From the NCBI RefSeq assembly GCF_007176755.1, contig NZ_BJTV01000027.1, forward strand, positions 1 through 64,000: a stretch of 64,000 nucleotides of DNA. The letters run 5' to 3'. Position 1 is the first letter of the stretch; every line of letters begins with the position of its first letter. Both the position numbers and the translations under genes were made by a program. The notes under the pieces were generated by a model that saw only the letters and a list, made by a program, of their open reading frames with translations, was not told the origin of the DNA and ran no database searches. Below are positions 24,181-32,600 of the stretch, piece by piece. This stretch comes from Streptomyces sp. 1-11. Its GTDB lineage: Bacteria > Actinomycetota > Actinomycetes > Streptomycetales > Streptomycetaceae.

Positions 24181-24960
24181 CTAGTGCACGGAGAGGCCGC
24201 CGTCGACGAAGAGCGACTGGCCGGTGACGTAGGCGGAGGCACGGCTCGCCAGGAACACCGCCGCGCCCGCGAAGTCCTCGGCCAGGCCGTTGCGGCCCGT
24301 CATCGTGCGCGCGGCGAGCGCCGCGACCCGCTCCGGGTCGGCGGACAGACGCGCGTTCAGCGGGGTCATGACGAACCCCGGCACGAGCGTGTTGCAGGTG
24401 ACGCCGTACGGCGACCACGCCTCCGCCTGCGACCGGGCCAGCGACTCCAGCGCGCCCTTGGAGACGCCGTAGGCGCCGCTCTGCACGAACGCGCGGTGCG
24501 CCTGCTGGGAGGTGACGTGGATGATCCGCCCGAAGCCGCGCTCGGCCATGCCGGGCCCGAACCGCTGTCCCAGCAGGTAGGGCGCCTCCAGGTTCACCGC
24601 CATGGTGGCGTCCCAGACGTCCTCGCCCAGCTCGCCCATCGGGGGCCGCAGATTGATCCCGGCGCTGTTGACGAGGATGTCGGGCTCCCCGAACACCCCG
24701 GCCGCCTCCTCGGCCGCCGCACGCACCCCGTCGCGGGTGCCCAGATCGGCGCCCACCCAGGCCGCCCGGCAGCCGTGTGCCGTCAAATCGTCCACCGTGG
24801 CCGCCAGTCGCGCCTCACCGCGCGCCACGACCACCGTGCTCGCCCCGGCCCGCGCCAGGGCCGCCGCGACGGCCCGCCCGATGCCCGAACTCCCCCCGGT
24901 CACCACCGCGACCAGGCCGTCCAGCGAGAACAGCTCCGTCAGATACGCCCGCGAACCCAT
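24181..24960 (-). CDS. SDR-family NAD(P)-dependent oxidoreductase
   Basis: This 259-residue short-chain dehydrogenase has the coenzyme motif TGGSSGIG, LVNSAGI, and catalytic Ser-Tyr-Lys in HVTSQQAHRAFVQSGAYGVSKG. SLFVDGGLSVH ends it as usual for the classical type. The substrate cannot be told; close relatives act as gluconate 5-dehydrogenase or 3-oxoacyl reductases. The ATG lies 6 bases after TAGGGT (24967-24972 on the complement) with no ribosome site, so it is probably leaderless. Confidence 0.88.
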   Translation of the reverse strand: MGSRAYLTELFSLDGLVAVVTGGSSGIGRAVAAALARAGASTVVVARGEARLAATVDDLTAHGCRAAWVGADLGTRDGVRAAAEEAAGVFGEPDILVNSAGINLRPPMGELGEDVWDATMAVNLEAPYLLGQRFGPGMAERGFGRIIHVTSQQAHRAFVQSGAYGVSKGALESLARSQAEAWSPYGVTCNTLVPGFVMTPLNARLSADPERVAALAARTMTGRNGLAEDFAGAAVFLASRASAYVTGQSLFVDGGLSVH

Positions 24961-25056
24961 CCCCGCACCCTAGGCCCCACCACCGAAGCCCCCCGAACCG
25001 CCCCGCCCGCCGGGTGACACCGGGGCATCCCCGCACGGATCTCCCCACCGTCAGGT

Positions 25057-25503
25057 TCAGTCGAGGTCGCCCGTCTGCACGAGGTGCTCTGTGAAAGCGG
25101 CGGCGATGCGCGGGCGCGTGGCGTCCGGGACGGGAGCATCCGGGAGGTCGGCCTCCAGACCCCATTCCGTGTTGAACATGACAGCCATGCCATCTGGCAC
25201 CACGACGTTCCTCAGCCAGAGGACGAACCTCGCCGCCGAATGTGCGGTGCAGTCCTTGACCGAGACACCTTCGGGAGACAGCAGTGCCATGCCTTCCAGC
25301 TGCTCGTCGTCCAGGGTGATCCCGAAGTGCATCGACGACCCGCTGACGGGACCGTCAGTTCCGTCGTCGACCCGGATGAACTCGTCGGGGTCGCGTTCCC
25401 GGAGCAGGGATTCCAGGCCCTCGTAGGTCAGTCCCCAGCTCTGCCCATTCAGCGGGGTGAAGATGTACATGGTGCGCAGTTCCGCGATCTGCTCCGGTTC
25501 CAT
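25057..25503 (-). CDS. probable immunity protein of the adjacent toxin
   Basis: This 148-residue acidic, soluble protein has no family I can name. It begins 31 bases after the toxin stop codon on the same strand, with GGAAGCAG upstream of the ATG at 25503. A longer frame to 25554 would overlap the toxin gene and is less likely. Small size, acidic charge and the place directly after a nuclease toxin gene are what is expected of an immunity gene. The role is inferred from context. Third-position GC is lower than in the flanking genes, as in the toxin. Confidence 0.65.
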   Translation of the reverse strand: MEPEQIAELRTMYIFTPLNGQSWGLTYEGLESLLRERDPDEFIRVDDGTDGPVSGSSMHFGITLDDEQLEGMALLSPEGVSVKDCTAHSAARFVLWLRNVVVPDGMAVMFNTEWGLEADLPDAPVPDATRPRIAAAFTEHLVQTGDLD

Positions 25504-25534
25504 GAGAGTCTGCTTCCTGTGCGAGGGGGCGGAG

Positions 25535-27145
25535 TCAGGGGATGTAGCGTGCATGGCCCTTGACGCCGTAGGCGGCCATCATGATGCGCCAGTACTGGAC
25601 GGCTTCCTGGTTGTTGGTGACCGTCTCCACTCCGCGCATCTCCTTGTTACGCGGGTCGCGGAGCGCGGCGGCGTACTTCTTCAGTTCGTCACGATCCGAC
25701 CGACAGAGGAAGTCCTTCTTTCCGCTCTCGTGGTTCATGCGGAGTTCGTCGAGCGAGCGGTAGCACCGCTGGTTCGGCTTGTTGACGTACTTGGCCTCGA
25801 TGGCCATCCCGTCGGCCTCACGGAACCCGTCCACCATGAGCGTGTTGTTCGCGCTGTGCCCGGTCGGGATGGGCACTTCGTATTCGGGATAGCCGGCCAC
25901 CCGCATCTGGTAGGCGACCTCGGCCGGCCTGCCGCCTGAAAAGTCCCCCGTACGCAGGGAGTTCAGCCAGGTCTGGAAGTTCTTCTGTTCGCCGGGCTTG
26001 AGTAGCGGGAAGCGTGGGTCTGGCGGAATCTCCGGTGAGATCGGCTGGACTCGTGGGCCGTTCGCGGGGCGGTAGGCGACCGGCACCAGGGTCGGTATGC
26101 GGATCAGCGGACCGAGGAGCGGCGGCAGGCCAGGCACGAAGCCGCCGCTGTCCGGCTGCGGCATCGGCACCCTTGCCTTGGAGCTGTCCAGGGCCGGTGG
26201 GATCTTGCCGAGGGCAGCGATCCGCATGTCCCCCGCGACGAGTTCATGGAGCCCGCCGTCGTGGCCGTCTCCTCCGAGACTCGGCTGCTCCCACGGCCAG
26301 AGATTGTCGAGGGGTGAGGTCTCCTCGTAGGGCAGCCGCCGCTTGGCTGTCTCTATGTGATCGGCGTAGGCGTCGCACGCATTGGCAAGCATCTTGCAGG
26401 CGACGGGAAGATTCGCCATGAGCGTCTCGTGCTCGCCGACCTCACCGGGCGGCGGGTTCTTGCCGACGAACTTCTCGAAGAAGCCCGTGACCGTGCTCGC
26501 TGCCTCACCGGTCTGCTCCAGCGTTGCGGTCCTCCACGCGGCCTCCGAGTCCCAGTAGGCGTCTTCCAGAATCTTGGACGCCTGACGCCACGTCTTGGCC
26601 ACAGCTCGAAGCTTGTGGGGCTGTCCCAGGAAACGTTCATTGAAGAAGTACTGATCGACGCCACTGGTCTCGCCGACGACCTCAGGCAGGTCCTGCGCGT
26701 TGTGACTGGCCCGCGGGTTGCAGTCCGGGCCGGACGGCTGCGCACCGATCCCCATGTCCAGCGGGCTCTTCCCCAGGAGTTCCGCCGCGATCTTGCTCTC
26801 CTGCTTGAGGAGCTCCTCCGACGACTTGAGCAGAGCGCCAGCACCGTTGGCCATCACTTGATGAGCGAAGCCGGACTTGTCGAAAACCGTCGCGACGGCT
26901 TCCTTGTGCACCTTGGCGAAGGCCCGGCCCGCATCGTTGTCGCCGGCCATGCCACCGTGCTCGCTGAGTTCCGTAAAGAGGAGACTCAGCATCTCGTAGA
27001 TCAGGTCACGCAGCCCCACCATCGACCAGGACGCATTGACGAAGTTCGCCGTCTGATGCCGGAGGTCCAACGTTTCCCCCGCTGACCGCTGTGGATACCC
27101 AAGGGAACCGTACAAGCTTGCGAACTCGGCCAGTCCTGGATGCAC
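25535..27145 (-). CDS. polymorphic toxin with C-terminal restriction-endonuclease-like domain
   Basis: The product is about 536 residues from GTG 27145; a start at 27181 is also open. The N-terminal 300 residues are helical (WSMVGLRDLIYEMLSLLF onward) and resemble WXG/ESX-type secretion modules. A Pro-rich hinge follows (about 330-390). The C-terminal domain carries NNTLMVDGFREADGMAIEAKYV, a PD-(D/E)xK-like core with Asp, then Glu-x-Lys, followed by RSLDELRMNHESGKKDF. This matches the general plan of Tox-REase toxins, which cut nucleic acid in rival cells. An immunity-like gene follows. GC content is visibly lower than in neighbours, suggesting transfer. Delivery route and target are inferred. 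Confidence 0.72.
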   Translation of the reverse strand: MHPGLAEFASLYGSLGYPQRSAGETLDLRHQTANFVNASWSMVGLRDLIYEMLSLLFTELSEHGGMAGDNDAGRAFAKVHKEAVATVFDKSGFAHQVMANGAGALLKSSEELLKQESKIAAELLGKSPLDMGIGAQPSGPDCNPRASHNAQDLPEVVGETSGVDQYFFNERFLGQPHKLRAVAKTWRQASKILEDAYWDSEAAWRTATLEQTGEAASTVTGFFEKFVGKNPPPGEVGEHETLMANLPVACKMLANACDAYADHIETAKRRLPYEETSPLDNLWPWEQPSLGGDGHDGGLHELVAGDMRIAALGKIPPALDSSKARVPMPQPDSGGFVPGLPPLLGPLIRIPTLVPVAYRPANGPRVQPISPEIPPDPRFPLLKPGEQKNFQTWLNSLRTGDFSGGRPAEVAYQMRVAGYPEYEVPIPTGHSANNTLMVDGFREADGMAIEAKYVNKPNQRCYRSLDELRMNHESGKKDFLCRSDRDELKKYAAALRDPRNKEMRGVETVTNNQEAVQYWRIMMAAYGVKGHARYIP

Positions 27146-27198
27146 CCGATCCGCAGGGCGTGCGCACCCCCGCTCACGCACGAGCCCGAAAACGAGAC

Positions 27199-27232
27199 AG
27201 CGTCCGAGTCAGCCGAAGCCGACCCGGACGCT
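27199..27232. terminator. terminator of tRNA-Lys
   Basis: Arms AGCGTCCGAGTC (27199-27210) and its complement with one mismatch (27221-27232) enclose a 10-base loop, about 40 bases past the tRNA 3' end on the minus strand and before the toxin gene start. Confidence 0.65.
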
Positions 27233-27272
27233 GCACAGCAGGTCAGAGGGGGTATCCCCCGCCCGCCGTCCG

Positions 27273-27345
27273 TAGGCCCTGTGGGACTCGAACCCACAAC
27301 CAATGGATTAAAAGTCCACTGCTCTGCCAATTGAGCTAAGGGCCC
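27273..27345 (-). tRNA. tRNA-Lys (UUU)
   Basis: A 73-base cloverleaf on the minus strand has anticodon loop CTTTTAA, T-loop GGTTCGAGTCC, and acceptor GGGCCCT with a G-U wobble at the end pair. CCA is not encoded. Confidence 0.94.
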
Positions 27346-27434
27346 GGGCGATGTTGCCTGTCCGAGCATAGCCGGACGCGGCCGGGTCTCCGATCGGGTA
27401 TCGGCGACCGGCCGCGTCGGCGTGGGGGACGTGG

Positions 27435-28961
27435 CTAGTTCTCGACCGGTTCGGCCGGTTCGGGGGTGTGGACGCGGGCCGGGCGCAGGAACCAGTGGCG
27501 GGCGGAGGCCAGCCACCAGGTGGCGGCGAAGCCCAGGACCACGAGGACGGCCACCGGCGCGTAGTTGAAGGTCTCCCAGGTGACCGGGGAGACCTGCGGG
27601 AGCATGAAGAGCACCGTGATGACGGCCACCCAGGTGACGGAGACCAGTCCGATGGGGACCGACCAGCGGCCCAGGTGCCACGGGCCCCGCTCGAAGGCGT
27701 CGCCCTTGCGGACGCGGAGGAAGGTCGGGACGACGTAGGCGATGTAGAGGCCGATCACCGCGATCGAGGTGACGGCGGCGTAGGCGGTGGAGTTGATGAG
27801 GTAGGGCAGGCCCAGGGCCAGGGCGCCGAACGCGGCCAGCCAGACCGCCGCCACGGGGGTGCGGGTGCGGGGGCTGACGGTGTGCCAGACGCGGGAGAAG
27901 GGCAGCGCGCCGTCCCGGGAGAAGGCGTAGATCATGCGGCTGTTGGCGGTCACCGAGGCCATCCCGCAGAAGAGCTGGGCGCCGATCACCACCAGGAGCA
28001 GGAGTTTGCCCGCCGTGGCGCCCAGCGCGTCCAGGAGGATCTGGGCGGGTGGCGCGCCGGTCGGGGACGCCAGCTGCTTGTCGTAGGACTGGATGGCGAA
28101 GGTGAAGCCGAGGAGCAGGACGAAGCCGGCGATCCAGGAGGTCCAGATGGAGCGCACGATGCCCTTCGGGCCCGCCGTGGAGGCGTCGTGGGTCTCCTCC
28201 GTCATGTGGGCGGAGGCGTCGTAGCCCGTGAAGGTGTACTGGGCCATGAGCAGGCCGAGCAGGACGACGTAGAAACCGCTGCCCCAGCCCGTCTCGTTGA
28301 CGAACTTCGTGAAGACGAAGGACGCCGGCTGATGGTGGTCGGGGACGAGGGCCAGCGCGCCGACGATCACCGCCACGCCCAGGACGTGCCACCACACGCT
28401 GACGCTGTTCAGGAAGGCGACGATCCGGACGCCGAAGGTGTTCAACAGGCCGTGCAGGAGCAGGATCGCCGCGAAGAGCAGGACGGTGCGGCCCGGGGTG
28501 ACCTCGAAGCCGAACTGGAGGTTCAGCCAGGCGCCGAGGAACGACGCCGCGCCGAAGTCGATGCCGGCGGTCACCGCCACCTGGCCCAGCACGTTGAACC
28601 AGCCGGTGAACCAGGCCCAGGCCGCCGCCGAGCGGGGCGGTGCCAGGCGGTGGGCCCAGAAGTACAGGCCCGCCGACGTCGGGTACGCCGAGCAGATCTC
28701 GGCCATGGACAGACCGACGAACAGAGTCATCAGGCCGACCGCCACCCAGCCCCAGGTGATCACCGCCGGTCCGCCGGTCACCATGCCGAAGAGGTACAGG
28801 GTCAGGCAGCCGGACAGGACCGAGATGATCGTGAAGGACACGGCGTAGTTCGAGAACGCCGACATACGGCGGGCGAGGACCTGGGTGTAGCCGAGCTGGG
28901 CGAGCCGTTCCTCGTCCGACGGCCCGCCCGTGCCACTCGTCGCTATCGCGTCATCTGTCAT
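27435..28961 (-). CDS. APC-family amino acid permease
   Basis: This 508-residue inner-membrane transporter has about 12 membrane segments. The first-helix region FSNYAVSFTIISVLSG and the loop TGYDASAHMTEETHDA are typical of the GABA/amino-acid and choline (BAT1/UGA4-like) branch. The exact substrate is not decidable. ATG 28961 is preferred; an in-frame ATG at 28985 would add eight residues. A perfect Crp-type palindrome (28989-29002) lies directly upstream, close to the expected promoter. It follows, in the same direction, the DEAD-box gene but is separated by a 19-bp terminator. Confidence 0.85.
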   Translation of the reverse strand: MTDDAIATSGTGGPSDEERLAQLGYTQVLARRMSAFSNYAVSFTIISVLSGCLTLYLFGMVTGGPAVITWGWVAVGLMTLFVGLSMAEICSAYPTSAGLYFWAHRLAPPRSAAAWAWFTGWFNVLGQVAVTAGIDFGAASFLGAWLNLQFGFEVTPGRTVLLFAAILLLHGLLNTFGVRIVAFLNSVSVWWHVLGVAVIVGALALVPDHHQPASFVFTKFVNETGWGSGFYVVLLGLLMAQYTFTGYDASAHMTEETHDASTAGPKGIVRSIWTSWIAGFVLLLGFTFAIQSYDKQLASPTGAPPAQILLDALGATAGKLLLLVVIGAQLFCGMASVTANSRMIYAFSRDGALPFSRVWHTVSPRTRTPVAAVWLAAFGALALGLPYLINSTAYAAVTSIAVIGLYIAYVVPTFLRVRKGDAFERGPWHLGRWSVPIGLVSVTWVAVITVLFMLPQVSPVTWETFNYAPVAVLVVLGFAATWWLASARHWFLRPARVHTPEPAEPVEN

Positions 28962-28988
28962 GCCCCCAGCGATTCCCTTCCCCATGCC

Positions 28989-29002
28989 GTGACATGCGTC
29001 AC
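28989..29002. promoter_or_regulatory. Crp-type palindrome upstream of permease gene
   Basis: GTGACATGCGTCAC fits the published Streptomyces Crp consensus GTG-N6-GNCAC and is a perfect GTGAC/GTCAC inverted repeat. It lies 27 bases ahead of the permease start. Confidence 0.55.
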
Positions 29003-29059
29003 AGGGACGCCGTCCTGGCGGCTGGGGCGCGGGGGCGGCCCGTGGCGTGGCCGACGGGA

Positions 29060-29102
29060 ACGGCCGCGGGCCCCGGGAGGAGTTCCCGGGGCCCGCGGCC
29101 GT
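29060..29102. terminator. strong terminator of the DEAD-box helicase gene
   Basis: Perfect 19-base arms (29060-29078 and 29084-29102, beginning ACGGCCGCGGGCC) with a 5-base loop lie about 40 bases after the helicase stop on the minus strand. Confidence 0.9.
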
Positions 29103-29144
29103 CGTGCACAGGTGGTGGAGACCGGCGGTCAGCCGGTCAGCCGG

Positions 29145-31328
29145 TCAGCCGTTGCGCTTCCAGCGCGGCTTGTCCTCGCGGCGGCCGAAGGAGCCGGTGC
29201 CGCGGTGGTCGTCACGACGGCCGTAGGGGCGGTCGTGACCGGCGGAGCGGAAGCCCGGACGGTCGTCGCGGCGGTCGCGGTTGAAGGGACGGTCGCTGCC
29301 CCGGTGGCCGGCGCGGTCGTCGCGGCGGAAGCCGCCGCGCTCGTCACGGCGGTCGAAGGAACGGCCGCCACGGTCACGGTCGGCGGGACGGCGCTCGTCA
29401 CGGCGCTCGAAACCACGGCCGCCACGGTCGCCCCGGTCGTCGCGGTCGTCGCGGCGCTCGAAGCCACGGCCACCACGCTCGCCACGGTCGTCACGACGCT
29501 CGAAACCACGGTCGCGGTCCCGGTCACGGTCGAACGGACGGCGGTCGTCGCGGCGCTCGAAGCCACGGCCACCACGCTCGCCACGGTCGTCACGGCGCTC
29601 GAAACCACGGCCACCACGCTCGCCACGGTCGTCACGGCGCTCGAAACCACGGCCACCACGCTCGCCACGGTCGTCACGGCGCTCGAAGCCACGGCCACCA
29701 CGCTCGCCACGGTCGTCACGGCGCTCGAAACCACGGCCACCACGGTCGCCGCGCTCGTACGGCGCCGAAGCCGCCGGACGGTCCTCACGCTCGCTCTCGC
29801 GCTCCGCCGGCTGCTGCGCGGCGGCCTCGACCACGGCCTCCGCCGCGGCCGCCTGGGCCTCGGCGACCGCGGTCTCCGGGTCCTCGCCACGCTCCCGGGC
29901 GACCCGGGCGACGAGGCGGTCGGCCTCCTCGCGCAGCTCGGTGGCCCGGCGCTGGGCGCGCTCGAGCTCCTTGGTGAGCTGGGCCAGATCGCGCTCGGCC
30001 TGCTGGGCCGCGTTGTTCGCGGACTCGGCCTGCACCTCGGTCATCGACCGGGCGCCGGTGATCTCGGCGACCTCCGGGTCGAAGGCGCCGGCGCCCTGGA
30101 TGATGTGGCGCGCGGCGTCCACGCCCGCGTCCTCCATCAGCCGGAAGATCTGGCGCCGCTGGTGCGGCAGCGACAGGGAGACGACCGTGCCGGTGCGGCC
30201 CGCGCGGGCGGTACGGCCGGCCCGGTGCAGGTAGTCCTTGTGGTCGCCGGCCGGGTCCACGTTCAGCACCAGGTCGATGCCGTCCACGTGGATGCCGCGG
30301 GCGGCGACGTCGGTCGCGACGAGCGCGTTGACGTAACCGTCCTTGAAGTCGGCCAGCGTCCGGGTGCGGGCGCCCTGGGTCATGCCGCCGTGCAGCGCGT
30401 CGGCCTTCACACCGGCGTCACGCAGCTGCTCGGCGATGCGGTCGGCGCCCAGCTGGGTGCGGACGAAGATGATCGTGCGGCCCTTGCGGGAGGCGATCGC
30501 GGCGGTGACCGGCGCCTTGTCCTTGGGCTTCACGATGAGGATGTGGTGCGACATGGTCGTGACGTTGCCCTGGGCGCTGTCGACCTCGTGCGTGACCGGG
30601 TCGGTCAGGTAGCGCTTGACCAGCGTGGAGATCTCGTTCTCCATGGTCGCGGAGAACAGCATCCGCTGGCCGCCCGCCGGGACCTGGTCGAGCAGCTCGG
30701 TGACCTCGGGAAGGAAGCCCAGGTCGGACATCTGGTCGGCCTCGTCGAGGACGGCGATCTGGGTGTCCTCGAGGGAGCAGGCGCCGCGGTTGATGATGTC
30801 GCGCAGCCGGCCCGGGGTGGCGACGAGGACGTCGACGCCGCGCTCCAGGGCGTAGATCTGGTTGCCCATCGACGTGCCGCCGCAGACGACCTTCATCTTC
30901 AGGCCGAGGACGTCGCCGTACGGCTGGAGGGCGTCGGCCACCTGCATGGCCAGCTCGCGCGTCGGGGTCAGGATGACGGCACGCGGCCGGTGCTTCTGGG
31001 TGCGGCCGCCGGCCAGCGTGGCGAGCGTCGGCAGACCGAAGGAGAGGGTCTTGCCGGAGCCGGTGCGGCCACGGCCGAGGATGTCCTTGCCGGCCAGGGC
31101 GTCCGGGATGGTCGCGGCCTGGATCGGGAAGGGGGTGGTCACGCCGTTCTGCGCGAGCTTGCGCACGACGCCCTCGGGGAGACCGAGGTCGGCGAAGGTG
31201 ATCTGGGGGGACTGGGGGGTGTCAGCGGTCTCGGCGACCTCGGTGATCTCGGTCGTCCCGGCCACGAGCTCGTCGTTGACGTTCTCGTTCTCGGGCATGA
31301 CGATCTGATCAGTACTGGACACGGACAT
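29145..31328 (-). CDS. DEAD-box RNA helicase with repetitive RGG-like tail
   Basis: This 727-residue ATP-dependent RNA helicase shows Q motif (ITFADLGL, TPFPIQAATIPD), Walker A GRTGSGKT, PTRELA, DEAD in VLDEADQM, SAT, and HRAGRTARAG. After about residue 430 comes a coiled Ala/Glu/Arg stretch. The tail then has about six copies of a 14-residue unit RGGRGFERRDDRGE and a basic end. Such RGG/Arg-Asp tails bind RNA and may drive condensate formation. The ATG at 31328 follows GGAAGG; the start at 31388 is less likely. A leader of over 100 bases suggests post-transcriptional (for example cold-shock) control, which is inference. Confidence 0.9.
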   Translation of the reverse strand: MSVSSTDQIVMPENENVNDELVAGTTEITEVAETADTPQSPQITFADLGLPEGVVRKLAQNGVTTPFPIQAATIPDALAGKDILGRGRTGSGKTLSFGLPTLATLAGGRTQKHRPRAVILTPTRELAMQVADALQPYGDVLGLKMKVVCGGTSMGNQIYALERGVDVLVATPGRLRDIINRGACSLEDTQIAVLDEADQMSDLGFLPEVTELLDQVPAGGQRMLFSATMENEISTLVKRYLTDPVTHEVDSAQGNVTTMSHHILIVKPKDKAPVTAAIASRKGRTIIFVRTQLGADRIAEQLRDAGVKADALHGGMTQGARTRTLADFKDGYVNALVATDVAARGIHVDGIDLVLNVDPAGDHKDYLHRAGRTARAGRTGTVVSLSLPHQRRQIFRLMEDAGVDAARHIIQGAGAFDPEVAEITGARSMTEVQAESANNAAQQAERDLAQLTKELERAQRRATELREEADRLVARVARERGEDPETAVAEAQAAAAEAVVEAAAQQPAERESEREDRPAASAPYERGDRGGRGFERRDDRGERGGRGFERRDDRGERGGRGFERRDDRGERGGRGFERRDDRGERGGRGFERRDDRRPFDRDRDRDRGFERRDDRGERGGRGFERRDDRDDRGDRGGRGFERRDERRPADRDRGGRSFDRRDERGGFRRDDRAGHRGSDRPFNRDRRDDRPGFRSAGHDRPYGRRDDHRGTGSFGRREDKPRWKRNG
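29391..29760. repeat. 42-bp coding tandem repeat in the helicase tail
   Basis: Within the helicase gene a 42-base unit (14 codons, e.g. GGTCGTCACGGCGCTCGAAA at its start on the plus strand) recurs head to tail with few changes, most exactly between 29560 and 29750. It is a recombination-prone block where copy number is likely to vary between strains while keeping frame. Confidence 0.85.
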
Positions 31329-31560
31329 GCGAATGCGAAACCTTCCGGAGTCTCTTCGGCACGCGCCCGTCAACTCCGTGATTCGCATACGACCGCCTCA
31401 ATGCGGTCCGCCACGGCAAAGGAGAGTACGCGCCACACGGCGCGCTCTGTGGTGGCGCCGGGCAAATGGGATCAAACGATCTACCACCATACGCACCCAC
31501 CACCCCCAAACGCAAACCGCTCTCATCGGCCCAGGTCAGCGGCGCCCCGACCGCCACACC
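31329..31560. promoter_or_regulatory. leader and promoter region of the DEAD-box gene
   Basis: 232 bases lie between the helicase start and the end of the lipoprotein gene on the same strand. It is AT-richer near 31470-31500 and holds no gene that I can support. It probably carries the helicase promoter and a long 5' untranslated region. Confidence 0.4.
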
Positions 31561-32070
31561 TCACACCGGCACCCCCGCGGCGGGCGCCGGCACCCGCCGC
31601 ACCAGCTGCCCCCGCGCCTCCTCATGGGCCGACGAGGACGGCTCCGCCGACGGCGGCTCCGAACTCGGCGCGGGCGGCGTCGACACCGGCGGCTCGGGCG
31701 GCGCCGAGGTCGCCGGGGGCGACGACTGGGCCTTGGTGGGCGCGGGATCCCCCGGCTGCGAAGGCTTCCCCGGCTCCGCCGGCGCCGACGGCTCACCGTC
31801 CTCCCCGGACGGCGACGCCGAGGCCGAGGCCGACTTCCCGGGCTTCGCCTTCCCCCCGTGCTCGTGCTTTCCGTCACCCCCCGGACCGTCGTACCCGGAG
31901 CCGCCCCCGCCACCGCCCGGCGCACCGTCCGGCGCCCCGCCGTCACGCCGCCCCGCCGAATGCGCGGGACGGGCCCCGCCGTCGTCGTCACCGACGCTCA
32001 CACATCCCGCGGCCACGGACACCGCGAGCGCCGTGAGGGCCAGACGGACGGGTACGTAACAGCGGCGCAC
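31561..32070 (-). CDS. Pro/Ser/Gly-rich lipoprotein
   Basis: This 169-residue secreted lipoprotein has a short basic start, hydrophobic LALTALAVSVAAGC with a lipobox ending in Cys, then a low-complexity mature part rich in Gly, Pro, Ser and Ala. It has no enzyme domain. It would be anchored in the outer leaflet of the membrane. GTG 32070 is preferred to GTG 32079 because GGAGG is then 8 bases upstream. Function unknown; the next gene upstream encodes a small metalloprotease. Confidence 0.7.
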   Translation of the reverse strand: MRRCYVPVRLALTALAVSVAAGCVSVGDDDGGARPAHSAGRRDGGAPDGAPGGGGGGSGYDGPGGDGKHEHGGKAKPGKSASASASPSGEDGEPSAPAEPGKPSQPGDPAPTKAQSSPPATSAPPEPPVSTPPAPSSEPPSAEPSSSAHEEARGQLVRRVPAPAAGVPV

Positions 32071-32166
32071 GGCGGCCACCTCCGGAGGCGGGAAAGGAAG
32101 TCAACCTCCCCAACTCCCGCCGCCCGCAAGAGGACACGCACCGCGCCCGAACCGGCTCCGGTCCGC

Positions 32167-32517
32167 TCACCCGTACCCGAGCGCGTGCAGCCGGGCGTCG
32201 TCGATGCCGAAGTGGTGCGCGATCTCATGCACCACCGTGACCTCCGTCTCGGCGACGACGTCCTCCCGTGACCCGCACATCCGCAGCGTCGGCCCCCGGT
32301 ACACCGTGATCCGGTCCGGCAGCACCCCCGCGTACCACTCGCCCCGGTCCGTCAGCGGCGTCCCCTCGTACAGCCCGAGCAGCTCCGGATCGTCGGCCGG
32401 CGGTTCGTCCTCGACGAACACCGCGACGTTGTCCATCAGCCGCGTCAGTTCCGGGGGAATCCGGTCGAGCGCCTCGGCGACCAGTTCCTCGAACTCCTCG
32501 CGCGTCATCTCCAGCAC
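32167..32517 (-). CDS. small zincin-like metallopeptidase family protein
   Basis: This 116-residue protein has the zinc protease motif VVHEIAHHFGID (HExxH plus a following His) near its C-terminus, and the family start TREEFEELVAEALDRIPPEL. It is a conserved actinomycete cytoplasmic family of unknown substrate. GTG 32517 gives the usual length; ATG 32508 is also possible, and the longest frame to 32601 is not. It diverges from the phosphoesterase gene, with only 83 bases between. Confidence 0.82.
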   Translation of the reverse strand: MLEMTREEFEELVAEALDRIPPELTRLMDNVAVFVEDEPPADDPELLGLYEGTPLTDRGEWYAGVLPDRITVYRGPTLRMCGSREDVVAETEVTVVHEIAHHFGIDDARLHALGYG

Positions 32518-32600
32518 ACGGTCATTGTCCGGTACGGAACGGCCCCAGGAGTCGGTCGGACCGCCGCATATCCGCGCCGGGGGGTGGGCATACGGCCCCA

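Noticed and set aside
24181..27345. Integrated element using tRNA-Lys as attachment site
   Set aside because: The toxin pair lies beside tRNA-Lys, but I saw no second copy of the tRNA 3' end, no integrase and no replication genes, so an integrated element is not supported.
29391..29760. Regular repeats that could be taken for a CRISPR array
   Set aside because: The unit is 42 bases with no unique spacers, it stays in frame inside a helicase gene, and no cas genes are present.
27468..32036. A plus-strand open frame of more than 1500 codons across 27.5-32 kb
   Set aside because: It is the antisense shadow of the permease, DEAD-box helicase and lipoprotein genes. Its protein is low complexity with no domain, and long antisense frames are normal at this GC content.
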